Source: CAZJZH01 sp964550465
GTDB lineage: Bacteria; Patescibacteriota; Patescibacteriia; JACRDY01
DNA: 12,458 bases
Assembly (NCBI GenBank): GCA_964550465.1
Contig: CAZJZH010000037.1
Coordinates: 1-12,458 of the forward strand
Reading direction: 5' to 3'
A program made the position numbers and the translations under genes. Positions within the stretch are counted from its first letter, which is position 1. Each line of letters begins with the position of its first letter. This document shows, piece after piece, positions 1 through 8,137 of the stretch. The notes beneath the pieces were generated by a model. It made no database searches. It had not been told where the DNA came from and was given only the letters and a program-made list of their open reading frames with translations.

Positions 1-757
1 ACGGGCTGGCCGTGGCTGCCTGGTACAAATCACTGTCGGCCCAGCCGGTACCACCGGCGATAGCCAGTTGTAGGTGGTGATGCTGTGGCTGCTGCTTCAG
101 TTGTTCAAAGGCGCGCAGGAGGCCGATAAAGTTTTTCCGCGGCTCAACTGTACTGATGCCGAGAATAAATGGCTGCTGGAGCTGCGGTGGTAATGGCTCT
201 ATGGTGGTGGTAACAACTGATGGTAAGCCCGGATAGATAGTAGTAATCTTTTCTGGCGCTATGCCATAGTGCCCAGCAATATCTCGCTTGGTATTTTCAG
301 AAATAGTGATGATGTGGTCAGCTCGGTGTAGTAATCGCTCCAGCTTAACCCAACCGTGCCAGTGCCGCCGCCAATTGTCCAGTAGGTCCGGCTGGAGCGC
401 AAAAGAAATATCATGGACTGCTAAGACAAACTGCGTGCCAGACGAGACAGCTAAAAAATGTGGGTTAGGCGCAAACAAAACATCGCCGCCGCCAGCCAGC
501 TGGTCAATAGCCGGGCGACCCAGCCAGCGGAAACTGCTGTTGAGTAATTTATTGGGATAGCGGGTATAGACCACATCCACTCCCGGCTGACGGTACTGCT
601 CCAGTCGGGATGGCGCTTGGCGCCAAGCATTAGCAAACAGCGCCAGCTGGTGCTGGCCGCGCTGGGCTACCAAAGCGGCAATCATCTGGCTGGTGTACAC
701 CCCCACTCCGCTCAGCTGCTGATCCAGCAAACTGCGAGCATCAATACAAATCTTCAT
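1..757 (-). CDS. GT4-type glycosyltransferase, N-terminal part (partial)
   Basis: The frame is open from the ATG at 757 to the window edge, giving 252 codons with the C-terminus missing. The protein begins MKICIDARSLL and continues with SGVGVYT (residues 16-22). This is the IDAR/GxGxYT opening typical of GT-B fold, family GT4 mannosyltransferase-like enzymes. An HD pair (H115-D116, in AVHDISF), TISENTKRDI (about 151-160) and VEPRKNF (about 204-210, the start of the donor-binding domain) also fit that family. The EX7E nucleotide-sugar motif would lie beyond the edge. The enzyme probably transfers a sugar from a nucleotide donor to a glycan at the inner face of the membrane; donor and acceptor cannot be told. 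The start is supported by a purine-rich GAGGGGG just before the ATG. A terminator lies between this gene and the giant gene upstream, so it is probably a separate transcription unit. It matches the two glycan genes at 7022-9562 in theme. Confidence 0.9.
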   Translation of the reverse strand, partial: MKICIDARSLLDQQLSGVGVYTSQMIAALVAQRGQHQLALFANAWRQAPSRLEQYRQPGVDVVYTRYPNKLLNSSFRWLGRPAIDQLAGGGDVLFAPNPHFLAVSSGTQFVLAVHDISFALQPDLLDNWRRHWHGWVKLERLLHRADHIITISENTKRDIAGHYGIAPEKITTIYPGLPSVVTTTIEPLPPQLQQPFILGISTVEPRKNFIGLLRAFEQLKQQPQHHHLQLAIAGGTGWADSDLYQAATASP

Positions 758-765
758 ACCCCCTC

Positions 766-774
766 ATTGTATCA
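766..774 (-). promoter_or_regulatory. possible extended -10 promoter for the 1-757 glycosyltransferase
   Basis: On the minus strand TGATACAAT reads as an extended -10 (TG-N-TACAAT). No good -35 is present, since the upstream bases belong to the terminator hairpin at 789-816. Transcription would start about 7 nt further on, leaving almost no leader before the ATG at 757. The alternative is read-through from the giant-gene operon. This is weak evidence based on sequence alone. Confidence 0.25.
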
Positions 775-788
775 GCCTAGCCAGTATC

Positions 789-816
789 AAAAAAGCCCCG
801 ATATTTCGGGGCTTTT
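789..816 (-). terminator. intrinsic terminator of the giant-gene operon
   Basis: A 7-bp GC-rich stem (795-801 GCCCCGA with 806-812 TCGGGGC) encloses a TATT loop. It is extended by A:T pairs and followed, on the minus strand, by six T (789-794). It lies 5 nt after the stop codon of the 1,860-aa gene and so ends that operon before the glycosyltransferase at 1-757. T residues also follow the stem on the plus strand, but no plus gene needs it. Confidence 0.88.
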
Positions 817-820
817 GTAG

Positions 821-3800
821 CTATTTTCCAGCTGCTTTTCTGACATCAGCCGCGAAGACTGCTTTAAATCGCGTGTCGGAAACCGGCTGGCCGTCACGGA
901 TAATCACTCCTGTCGGGTGGATGTCGTACTTGACATCACCCCAACCAGCTTCTGTATTAACCTTAAACTTCAACACCCCGTCTTTATCACGAATGTTCTT
1001 AAAGACCTTCCCACCACCATCAGCTCTGCGATCATGCATATACTCTGCGCCGACATTTTTTTGCGCCAGTAAGTCCACCTGTCGTTGCGGCGTGGCTTCA
1101 GCTAACTCAGTGGTGCCAAAAATGTTTTCTTGGAAGGCAGCTAGCTCGGCTTTGGCTGGCGCGTCATCCGACAGACCAGCCAACACGTCCTTTACTCGCT
1201 GCTCAGCAGTGGTAGCGCCCTCTGTCACCGCAAAGACTGCTGGTCGAGCCAGCTGCTCTAGTTGCGCGTCTGTAGTACGCAGCACTACTGTATCACCACC
1301 GGGCGCCTTGATGGTCATGGCCGGACCATCAATGACCACATTGATGCGCTTGTCCTTACCAGCTAACTCTTGGTTAACACGAAACTCTACCGCACCACCA
1401 CTGGTTTTAATTTTATCAATTTCAATGCCAGCACGTGGCCCACCGAGAAAAACATTTTGCATAAGCTCTCCATCATCGATGGTCACCGCGGAAGAAAATT
1501 CTCGCGTAGTACCCAAGCTAAAGCCTGATGTATCAAGCGCTTCAATGCCAGTTGGTGTACCTCTCAGCTCATAGTCAAAATCGCCACCTTCTGGCTTAGC
1601 AACTGGTTCTCCCACTGGCTCAGCGGCTGGCGTCTCTGGTGCCACGGCACGCACCGCACCATCTGGGTCAATCTTCGCCGACACTGTTTTGCCATCAACC
1701 GCGGCTGTAATGTCTGGGCTAGTACTGCCAGCCCCATCAACCGTGTAGGTGTTCCCATCTGCACCGACAAAAGTAAAACTACGCTCACCGGTTATCTCGA
1801 TGTTGCTGGCATTTTTGACTCCCACTACTTCTTCCAGGTAAGCCTGGCGCAAAGCGGTTTCTGACACTCGTCGAGCATCTAGCGCTGCTTCACCCTTGAT
1901 CATCTCCACATCACCGCTACTGGTCAGCAGAAGCTTGTTACCAGCATGCGTCAGATTCTCTTCAATAGCGCCAGCTTTAGCGATAGCCTGATTGATAACA
2001 CTTTGGGTCAAATCTTCAGCGCCATTAACCGTACCTTTGCCTAGATAATTATTAACAAACCGTAGCTTCAGTTCATCACTGGCCGCGCCATTTTGTACAT
2101 CAAACTGCTGGTGCAGTAGCTGAGCCATGGTGTCACCACTATTGACCGCCACCACTTTTTCCGCGCTCAGTACGGCGTTGAGATCGGCATGACCATCTGC
2201 TTTAGCAATCATTCGATTGAGCTCACCTTGGACAGATTCGGTATTAACCGTGCCGCCCAGCGCTGTTTCCATATTGTCCACCGTCCGCTCGACTGCCTGG
2301 AGGTCGCCCTGTTTTTGTTGGACCAGGTAATCAAACAGTCCCTTGCCTTCCATTTGGACAGTGCTGAGTGCTGCCTGCTTGTCAGCTAATTCTGTCAAAC
2401 GGGCCTGGCCGGCTGTACCTTGGAAATGACTATTTTCCACCGTAGCTAGCCAGACCTTCTCTTGCATGTCCGATGGTACTAGCTGATTAACCGCTCGCTG
2501 AGTAGCGATAACTGATTCAACATCAATCTGTTCAACCGCACCAGCCTGCTGACCAAGTAGCTCGATGCTGTCAGCGGACACCCCCTGGTCTAGCAGCTGA
2601 CCCCGAGTGATAATTTCTGCCGCTGGGGCATCTGGGTAGGTGGTAACCAGTGATTCCAATGTTTGTGATTGGACACTGCTGCCCGCTTGCTGACTGAGTT
2701 GCTCTACTTTAGCAGCCACCGCCTTAGCAAACTGCTCCTCTGGCGTGTCAAAGTCAGTCGCTAACTGATCAACGTCAATCTTACCCTCGTTAGTCGCCAT
2801 CAGCTGACCGAGCTTGGCGATATCTTCGTCACTGACCACGCCATCAGCTTGTTTCATTTCGTTGATAATACGTTCAGCCTCTTGACTATTCAAACCTTGC
2901 TGCGTGAACATTCCCTTAACCATCAATTCATTGTTATCAAATACTTGAGCGCGAAGCTTCTGCCAAGCTGCTTCGCCACTTTGGATTGGATGAGCATAAA
3001 ATTCAATGATGCGCTGGACATTCTCAACTACATTGCCAGCGGCTATCTTTCCAGCTGATAGCAGCTCCCAGCTCTTCACATCCGCCAACATATCTTCAAT
3101 GTCTTGGCTATTAACCCCTTCGGCGGACAGCGCGCCTATACTCGCGCCAGTCACACCAGCTGCCACCGCCACTGTTGACAGCGCCTTGCCGGCAGCCATG
3201 GCGCGGTGACCCGTGGAACGATCTTTATCGCCAATATCTTTCAAATTTTTCCAGGCATCACTAAAGCCACCAACCATCGCTCGACCCAGTACTGACGGCG
3301 CATTCTCCTCTCCACGTTTTTGTGATTGCCTTGCTTCAACGCCACGACCGACGGCCCGAAAACCAACCCGAGACAGAATGCGAAGAGGGATGGCGCCAGT
3401 AGCTACTAGGGCCGTGTCCATAGCATCACCAATGGCTTGAGCTCGTAGATTACCACGACGCAAGTGGGTGTCTGCTACTTGGAGCAGTGACTGCTGGCGC
3501 TGACCTTCAACTGCTTGTGGCTGGGCGGTGATCTGCTCTAACCGGTCCATCAACGCCTGCTGCTGCGCTGGTGGCACATTCAGCCCATCAATACGCTGCC
3601 GCCAGTACTCCAGCTGCTGACCTAGTTTTTCCTGATGTTTTTCCAAATTTTTTGCCACCGCAGTCTGGCGGCGCAGTTCGTAGAGAGTGCCCCACCCCTT
3701 ACCGCGACCGGCTTTGGCGCCTTGCTCATCAGCTTCTATCCGCATTTCTGAAATACGGCCAACTGCTAGGCCGGCAACATCACTCAAGGCCTTCACGCCA

Positions 3801-6403
3801 AAGATGCTGGCAGCTACATTCAATGACCCGCCGGCAATCTTCTTAGCCCATCCCTTGAGAGACTGTGGTGTTTTTTCCAATTGTTTTTCCTGTCTTGCCT
3901 GTGTGTCTGTTTCCGCGGCTAATTCACGCACAGCATAGCCCGCAGGCAAAATCTCTTTGACTTTTGCCATGACGGCCCGCAAGTCATCTTCACTTTCAAT
4001 ATCATCATATTTCCCTGCCTTCAAATCCGCCCATACCTGTTCAAGGTACTCTTGATCTTCATCACTCAGATTGAGCGTTTTATCGAGAAGAGCCTGAGCC
4101 ACAAGATGCTGCACTGTCAGTAACTGATCTACTGATTCAGCCGCTTCTGAGTTTACCGGTTGTTCTACGGAAGCTGTAGTAGCACCTTCAAAGGAATCAT
4201 CATAGCCAAAAGCTCCGCCAGCTATACCACCGAAGTCTCCCGGACGAGGAATGCCGGTATGGAGGTCTTGATAGGCTTCAGAGTAATCAATGTCTTGGCT
4301 GTTGATTGACGATTCAGTAGCTGCGTCACTGCTATCCGGTGTCGTTTGCTCGGCCGTAGCTGGCGATGCCTGTTCTGTTACTACTCCACGCTCTTGGCGC
4401 AGTATAGCCGCGGCGTCCGCGCCAATATCACCAGCGTAATCAGTCATTAACTCCTCTTCTGTGGCTGCCGGAGACTGCTTGTCAGTCGTCACGTCGGATT
4501 GCTCTAACTGACTAACCACCCACTGAGCCATATCAACCACCTGTCGCCAGTGGTCATAGTCTTGGCTAGTCACCGTCTCACCCGCATCATCCAATTCTAA
4601 AGCCGTCCGACCTATCTGTCGGGAGGCTTCCGCTAGCGACTGTAGTTGTTTGACTGTTAGTCTGTCAGTAGCGTCAATCTGTAAATCAACCAACTGCTGC
4701 CGCACTTGATCAACGTCTGCCTGCAAGGCTGTCCGTTGTTCAGCAGACACTGCTGCCACTTCTGCTGTTGCTGGACCAGCTGCATCTGGTTGCGACGAAC
4801 TGGCAAAATTATCAATCGCATCATTGACCAAATGCTCAAAGTCAGCCTGACTCATGTCTGTCGGCTCGAAAGTAGCTGCTGATGATGAAGCCGCGCCTAC
4901 TAGTTTATCTGTTTTAGTTATACGGTGATCATCTCCACTCGCGTCTCGCAACACGCTAGCCATATACTCCATCTGTTGCCGCAACGCCACACCCTTGTCA
5001 TAGAGCGCACGCAAATCAATATCTTTCGCTGATAGCGCTTCAAGTTCACCGCTAAGACTTTTTTTAAATATTGCTTGTTGGAATTCTTGGAAAACAGCCT
5101 GTGCCTGCGATGACTCTGACTCAGTCATGCGTGAGTGAGCCTGCTGATATAGATCTTGAAAATACTGCAAGAGCTGCCGAGCAGTTTCAACTGCCTCAGC
5201 GTGATCACGCAATCGTTCTGCTGATACTTGACCAATGCCTGCACCTGCCACTGCTGTCTCTGCGCTGGCTGGCATGCCACTGCCTCCTCTCGCTACTAAT
5301 GCCTCGGATGCAGCAGTATCAGCGTCAGGAAATACATCAAATGATACGTCATCCTCATGCCCACTGTCTTGCAAGGCCTGTTCATACTCCGCCTGCCAGT
5401 AGGCAGTGGCACCAGCAGCAGTCTTGACCTGTTTAGCCACAGCTTTGCCGCGCTTACCTGCCTTGGCTGCTCGTACTGCTTGGTCAGCTACCTGTCGGGC
5501 GTGTCGCTGTCCTTCTGGTGATACAACTGTGTCTGGCTTAGCTTCAACGCTACCCACCGATGCTGCGGTAACCGCTGCTCGCGCCTGATCAAGTTGCTGC
5601 TCAGCAATACCTTCTGCCGCTGCACCTACCCGCTCTAGCATGTCATCATAATCTTCTGCTCCAGCCGTGACAGGTGAAGCAGGTGATTCTACTGTGGTTT
5701 CTGTAGGAATATCAGCTGGCGGAGCACCAGCGTCTCCCCAATCCACGCTCAGGTCATCATCCTCGTCAGCTGCTGCTGTAAAATCATCAAGACTCTCTAG
5801 ATAGCGATCAGCTACTTGCTGCTCAGACGCGCTTCGCTTATTATCACGAAATGCTGCGGTCATATCTTCATTTAGTTGTCTGAGGTGCTTGCCGTTGTCC
5901 GGCACATCCAGACCAGCAGCCGTTAACAGACTATCGATATCATCAACGGTCATCTGACCAGCCACCACTGCGTCATCGTCAAGTTGGTTCAGCCATTGTA
6001 TCTCTTCCTTCGTGGCAGTGTCAGGCTTTTGTTGCTTAGTTTCTTTAACAAAACGATCCGTCGCCTCTATGACCTGACCCTGTCTAAAACGAGCTTGTTC
6101 AACTGGTGGCAGTGGACTCTCTGTCTCTGGTGTAACAGCTTGATATTCCTGCCGTGGTCGCACCTCGGCTAGTGCTTGTTGGATTTTGGTAAAGACTGCC
6201 TTACCAGATAGACGCTTCAATTGCTGCTCATCAGCTATACCCGCATCGATCAAAGCTTTTTTTGCTCGATTCAACTGCTTCGCAGGTACTCGCTTACGAC
6301 CAGCCTGGTTATACAGCGCCAACAACTCCTCCATGCCCTTTAACTGATCAGGAGTTGGCCGTGTCTCGCCACTATGTTGTAGTGCTTCAGGATTAGTCGC
6401 CAT
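821..6403 (-). CDS. giant 1,860-aa cysteine-free helical protein, unknown function
   Basis: I do not recognise a family. The open frame runs from the ATG at 6403 to TAG at 821. No signal peptide is visible at the N-terminus (MATNPEALQHSGE). Residues 1 to about 850 are acidic and rich in Gln and Ala, with charged helical stretches and disordered linkers. Three weakly hydrophobic, Gly/Ala-rich segments follow, at about 858-882, 996-1008 and 1075-1093. They could be membrane-associated or buried helices but are poor as classical transmembrane helices. Residues about 1178-1215 hold two EF-hand-like loops that lack several ligands. A short NSQD/NSQE motif recurs near 701, 1096 and 1169. A Pro/Ala/Glu linker at about 1588-1607 leads into a C-terminal part with alternating, probably beta-strand sequence. 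I find no cysteine in the whole protein. It is the last gene of a tight operon, 5 nt after a 57-aa gene, with only a weak purine-rich RBS. Candidate roles are a surface or scaffold protein, or a long structural protein; neither is shown. Confidence 0.93.
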   Translation of the reverse strand: MATNPEALQHSGETRPTPDQLKGMEELLALYNQAGRKRVPAKQLNRAKKALIDAGIADEQQLKRLSGKAVFTKIQQALAEVRPRQEYQAVTPETESPLPPVEQARFRQGQVIEATDRFVKETKQQKPDTATKEEIQWLNQLDDDAVVAGQMTVDDIDSLLTAAGLDVPDNGKHLRQLNEDMTAAFRDNKRSASEQQVADRYLESLDDFTAAADEDDDLSVDWGDAGAPPADIPTETTVESPASPVTAGAEDYDDMLERVGAAAEGIAEQQLDQARAAVTAASVGSVEAKPDTVVSPEGQRHARQVADQAVRAAKAGKRGKAVAKQVKTAAGATAYWQAEYEQALQDSGHEDDVSFDVFPDADTAASEALVARGGSGMPASAETAVAGAGIGQVSAERLRDHAEAVETARQLLQYFQDLYQQAHSRMTESESSQAQAVFQEFQQAIFKKSLSGELEALSAKDIDLRALYDKGVALRQQMEYMASVLRDASGDDHRITKTDKLVGAASSSAATFEPTDMSQADFEHLVNDAIDNFASSSQPDAAGPATAEVAAVSAEQRTALQADVDQVRQQLVDLQIDATDRLTVKQLQSLAEASRQIGRTALELDDAGETVTSQDYDHWRQVVDMAQWVVSQLEQSDVTTDKQSPAATEEELMTDYAGDIGADAAAILRQERGVVTEQASPATAEQTTPDSSDAATESSINSQDIDYSEAYQDLHTGIPRPGDFGGIAGGAFGYDDSFEGATTASVEQPVNSEAAESVDQLLTVQHLVAQALLDKTLNLSDEDQEYLEQVWADLKAGKYDDIESEDDLRAVMAKVKEILPAGYAVRELAAETDTQARQEKQLEKTPQSLKGWAKKIAGGSLNVAASIFGVKALSDVAGLAVGRISEMRIEADEQGAKAGRGKGWGTLYELRRQTAVAKNLEKHQEKLGQQLEYWRQRIDGLNVPPAQQQALMDRLEQITAQPQAVEGQRQQSLLQVADTHLRRGNLRAQAIGDAMDTALVATGAIPLRILSRVGFRAVGRGVEARQSQKRGEENAPSVLGRAMVGGFSDAWKNLKDIGDKDRSTGHRAMAAGKALSTVAVAAGVTGASIGALSAEGVNSQDIEDMLADVKSWELLSAGKIAAGNVVENVQRIIEFYAHPIQSGEAAWQKLRAQVFDNNELMVKGMFTQQGLNSQEAERIINEMKQADGVVSDEDIAKLGQLMATNEGKIDVDQLATDFDTPEEQFAKAVAAKVEQLSQQAGSSVQSQTLESLVTTYPDAPAAEIITRGQLLDQGVSADSIELLGQQAGAVEQIDVESVIATQRAVNQLVPSDMQEKVWLATVENSHFQGTAGQARLTELADKQAALSTVQMEGKGLFDYLVQQKQGDLQAVERTVDNMETALGGTVNTESVQGELNRMIAKADGHADLNAVLSAEKVVAVNSGDTMAQLLHQQFDVQNGAASDELKLRFVNNYLGKGTVNGAEDLTQSVINQAIAKAGAIEENLTHAGNKLLLTSSGDVEMIKGEAALDARRVSETALRQAYLEEVVGVKNASNIEITGERSFTFVGADGNTYTVDGAGSTSPDITAAVDGKTVSAKIDPDGAVRAVAPETPAAEPVGEPVAKPEGGDFDYELRGTPTGIEALDTSGFSLGTTREFSSAVTIDDGELMQNVFLGGPRAGIEIDKIKTSGGAVEFRVNQELAGKDKRINVVIDGPAMTIKAPGGDTVVLRTTDAQLEQLARPAVFAVTEGATTAEQRVKDVLAGLSDDAPAKAELAAFQENIFGTTELAEATPQRQVDLLAQKNVGAEYMHDRRADGGGKVFKNIRDKDGVLKFKVNTEAGWGDVKYDIHPTGVIIRDGQPVSDTRFKAVFAADVRKAAGK

Positions 6404-6408
6404 AGATA

Positions 6409-6582
6409 TTACTCTTGTTCAAGTGATTGCCGTACTGTCGCTGCCTTAGCGCTATCAATCCGTCGTAAGATTGATTCAATCTGCCGACTGCGCTCTTGTC
6501 GTAGCTCACCCAGTTGCTGCTCAAACCGCTGGTAGATAGCGTCAATCTCGTCCATGAGTTTTTGTTCATCAGGTTGGCTCAT
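6409..6582 (-). CDS. 57-aa charged helical small protein
   Basis: This short frame starts at the ATG at 6582 and ends with TAA at 6409. It begins MSQPDEQKLMDEIDAIYQ and ends RQSLEQE. The sequence is almost entirely charged and heptad-like (LMDEIDAIYQRFEQQLGELR), so it probably forms a single long helix or coiled coil. It contains no cysteine. It starts 2 nt after the stop of the 113-aa gene and ends 5 nt before the start of the giant gene. No Shine-Dalgarno sequence is visible before its ATG, so it is probably translated by coupling to the upstream gene. It lies in the -1 frame relative to that gene, so a frameshifted fusion is also possible. I do not recognise a family. The tight spacing on both sides and the coding-like composition support it as a real gene. 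Confidence 0.75.
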   Translation of the reverse strand: MSQPDEQKLMDEIDAIYQRFEQQLGELRQERSRQIESILRRIDSAKAATVRQSLEQE

Positions 6583-6584
6583 AG

Positions 6585-6926
6585 CTAAGCTTGTTTTTCT
6601 AGGGCCTCAATGTCTGCGCCAAGATCCTCCAGTTGACTCAACGAGTCTTTCGTCGCTGCCAATGCCTGCTGGTCATACTGTTCATTAGTATCTTCTACCG
6701 CTTGCGTAAACTCTGCCAGAGTCTGCTCGGTAATCATAGCCACCCGCTCACTGAGCAACAAACTAATAAACTGATCCACCTGCTCAGGGGTCATCTGTGG
6801 CACTAGAGCTGCCCAGGCCTCTTTCTGCTCGTCTGGCAGTGATGACAATGCCAATAGAGCAGCTAAGCGCTGCCCCTTTAGCTCAGCCAATTGCTGATCT
6901 GTTGTGTCGTTTGCAGAAGTGTTCAT
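6585..6926 (-). CDS. 113-aa helical protein, first gene of the giant-protein operon
   Basis: I chose the ATG at 6926 (MNTSANDTTDQQLAEL). It has a GAGGTG Shine-Dalgarno sequence just upstream, whereas the longer frame would start with a TTG at 6965 inside the preceding terminator. The 113-aa protein is predicted all-helical. Residues 10-75 include SLPDEQKEAWAAL and MTPEQVDQFISLLLSE, and a charged C-terminal helix ends ALEKQA. It contains no cysteine, signal peptide or membrane segment. It leads an operon with the 57-aa and 1,860-aa genes and probably supplies a partner or chaperone-like subunit for the giant protein, which is inferred from context alone. The last codons read CTA GAA AAA CAA GCT TAG, an A5 run five codons before the end. 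I do not recognise a family. Confidence 0.85.
   Translation of the reverse strand: MNTSANDTTDQQLAELKGQRLAALLALSSLPDEQKEAWAALVPQMTPEQVDQFISLLLSERVAMITEQTLAEFTQAVEDTNEQYDQQALAATKDSLSQLEDLGADIEALEKQA
6594..6599 (-). other. possible -1 frameshift site (GAAAAA) before the 113-aa stop
   Basis: The codons GAA AAA CAA GCT TAG end the 113-aa frame. Slipping back one base on the A run gives ACA AGC TTA GCT ATG, which enters the 57-aa frame without a stop. The heptamer is not an ideal X-XXY-YYZ site because GAA would re-pair poorly with AGA. Ordinary translational coupling over 2 nt explains the layout equally well, so this is only a candidate. Confidence 0.2.
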
Positions 6927-6929
6927 AAG

Positions 6930-6936
6930 CACCTCT
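6930..6936 (-). promoter_or_regulatory. Shine-Dalgarno that sets the start of the 113-aa gene
   Basis: On the minus strand AGAGGTG sits 3 nt before the ATG at 6926 (GAGG to ATG is 5 nt). It is the clearest ribosome-binding site in this operon and favours this start over the upstream TTG. Confidence 0.6.
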
Positions 6937-6965
6937 ATTAAACCAAATTTTGAACATAAAAACAA
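6937..6965 (-). promoter_or_regulatory. candidate promoter of the giant-protein operon
   Basis: On the minus strand TTGTTT (6960-6965) and TTTAAT (6937-6942) are separated by 17 nt. The -35 overlaps the T-run of the terminator at 6958-6991. The predicted start, near 6930, would leave only a few bases before the ATG and would remove most of the Shine-Dalgarno. Either the promoter or the expected spacing is therefore slightly off. Some promoter is needed here because the terminator isolates this operon from the glycan genes. Confidence 0.35.
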
Positions 6966-6991
6966 TGCCGCACCTATGTACCTAGGTGCGG
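6958..6991 (-). terminator. intrinsic terminator of the glycan operon
   Basis: A perfect 9-bp stem (6968-6976 with 6983-6991, CCGCACCTA and TAGGTGCGG) encloses a 6-nt loop. A T-rich tract follows on the minus strand (CATTGTTTTT). It lies about 30 nt after the stop of the GT4 gene at 7022 and separates the sugar-transfer operon from the 113/57/1,860-aa operon. Confidence 0.85.
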
Positions 6992-7021
6992 TCTGAAAAC
7001 TGATACGGCGTAATCTAACTA

Positions 7022-8134
7022 CTAAACTAGTTTTTTAGTTTTCCTAAATTCCTGATACTTCTTTTCAACAAAATCACGAATGTGAGCGCGGAAGGCTTCA
7101 GTGCTAAATGTTTCGGCGTGCTGACGAATAGCTTGTGGGTCATAGCTCTCTGGTTTGAAGCGAATAACCGCGTCACCCAAACTTTCCCAGGTTTGTTCCT
7201 CAAAAAACTCACCAGTCTGTCCGGGGATAACTGTTTCCAGAGCTCCACCAACCGGGTAAGCAATCACCGGTCGACCAGCTGCCATGGCTTCTACTGCTGT
7301 AATACCAAAGTCTTCTTCTTGGGGATTGATATAGCCTAGGGCGTGGGCGTATAACTCGGCTTTGCGCTGGTCAGATACTTTACCGACAAACTCTACGTGC
7401 GGCTTGGCCATTTTTCGCAGCCGCTTTTCCTCTGGCCCGGCACCAAAAATTTTCAACGGAATACCCAGGCGGTTAAAGGCTTCAACCACAATATCAAACC
7501 GCTTGTACGACACCAACCGACCACCGGCTAGGTAGTAATGATTAACCTGGTTACCGACACTGAAGGTGCTGGTTTCCACCGGCGGATAAATAACTTCGCT
7601 GTCACGCCGGTAAAATTTGTGAATGCGGTCCGCTACGTTGTGCGAGTTAGCGATAAAATGATCAACCCGATCGGCTGCCAAACGGTCCCACTGGCGTAGG
7701 TAGGTCAGATACGGTGGGATAATCCGTTTGACTAGTCGCCCCTTTTTCAGTTCACGAATGTAGGCGTGTGAGTCAGTCCACAGATAGCGCGTCGGCGTGT
7801 GACAGTAGCAGATATGCAGCGTCTGCGGATTGGTAATAATCCCCTTAGCCATGGCTGAAGTGGAAGAGATAACCAAATCAAACTCTGACAAATCATACTG
7901 CTCGGTGGCAGTCGGCATCAGCGGCAGGTACCACTGGTAGTGCTTGAGCGCGCCAGGCAGCCGCTGTAAAAACGACGGGCGAATATCTTTCTTGGCAAAG
8001 TCATTACCCATGGTCTGCTTGTCGTACAGCAGAGTAAAAATCGGTGCTTCAGGAAACTCCTCATGGAGAATCTTCAGCACTCGTTCAGCGCCACCATACT
8101 GGACTAGATGGTCGTGGACCAAAGCAACCTTCAT
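7022..8134 (-). CDS. GT4-family glycosyltransferase (WbaZ/mannosyltransferase-like)
   Basis: This 370-aa enzyme has the full GT-B layout of family GT4, a normal length for the family. The N-terminal acceptor domain starts MKVALVHDHL with YGGAERVL (residues 13-20). The donor domain shows SYKRFD (209-214) and FGAGPEE, then EDFGITAVEAMAAG. In the latter, E274 and E282 form the EX7E motif that binds the nucleotide sugar, and GRPVIAYPVGG follows. It probably adds a hexose (mannose-like by family resemblance) to a lipid-linked glycan at the cytoplasmic membrane face; the exact sugar cannot be read from the sequence. There is no signal peptide. The start at 8134 lies 3 nt after the stop of the sugar-phosphate transferase gene, with only a weak AGG before it, so translation is probably coupled. 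The pair forms an initiating-plus-extending unit of surface polysaccharide synthesis. Confidence 0.95.
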   Translation of the reverse strand: MKVALVHDHLVQYGGAERVLKILHEEFPEAPIFTLLYDKQTMGNDFAKKDIRPSFLQRLPGALKHYQWYLPLMPTATEQYDLSEFDLVISSTSAMAKGIITNPQTLHICYCHTPTRYLWTDSHAYIRELKKGRLVKRIIPPYLTYLRQWDRLAADRVDHFIANSHNVADRIHKFYRRDSEVIYPPVETSTFSVGNQVNHYYLAGGRLVSYKRFDIVVEAFNRLGIPLKIFGAGPEEKRLRKMAKPHVEFVGKVSDQRKAELYAHALGYINPQEEDFGITAVEAMAAGRPVIAYPVGGALETVIPGQTGEFFEEQTWESLGDAVIRFKPESYDPQAIRQHAETFSTEAFRAHIRDFVEKKYQEFRKTKKLV

Positions 8135-8137
8135 AGC

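Noticed and set aside
873..1574. A 233-codon open frame on the plus strand inside the giant gene, with several shorter ones to about 6172
   Set aside because: Antisense shadows of the long minus-strand gene. They have low-complexity, Ser/Pro/Ala-rich translations with no domain, promoter or ribosome-binding site.
821..6926. Phage tail module (chaperones plus tape measure)
   Set aside because: The gene order and helical content recall it, but no tube, baseplate, capsid, lysis or integrase gene is present. The flanks are glycan genes and the C-terminus looks beta-rich. Kept only as a hypothesis in the findings.
6585..6965. Longer version of the 113-aa protein starting at a TTG at 6965
   Set aside because: That start lies inside the terminator T-run, has no Shine-Dalgarno, and adds a segment unlike the rest. 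The ATG at 6926 has GAGGTG just before it.
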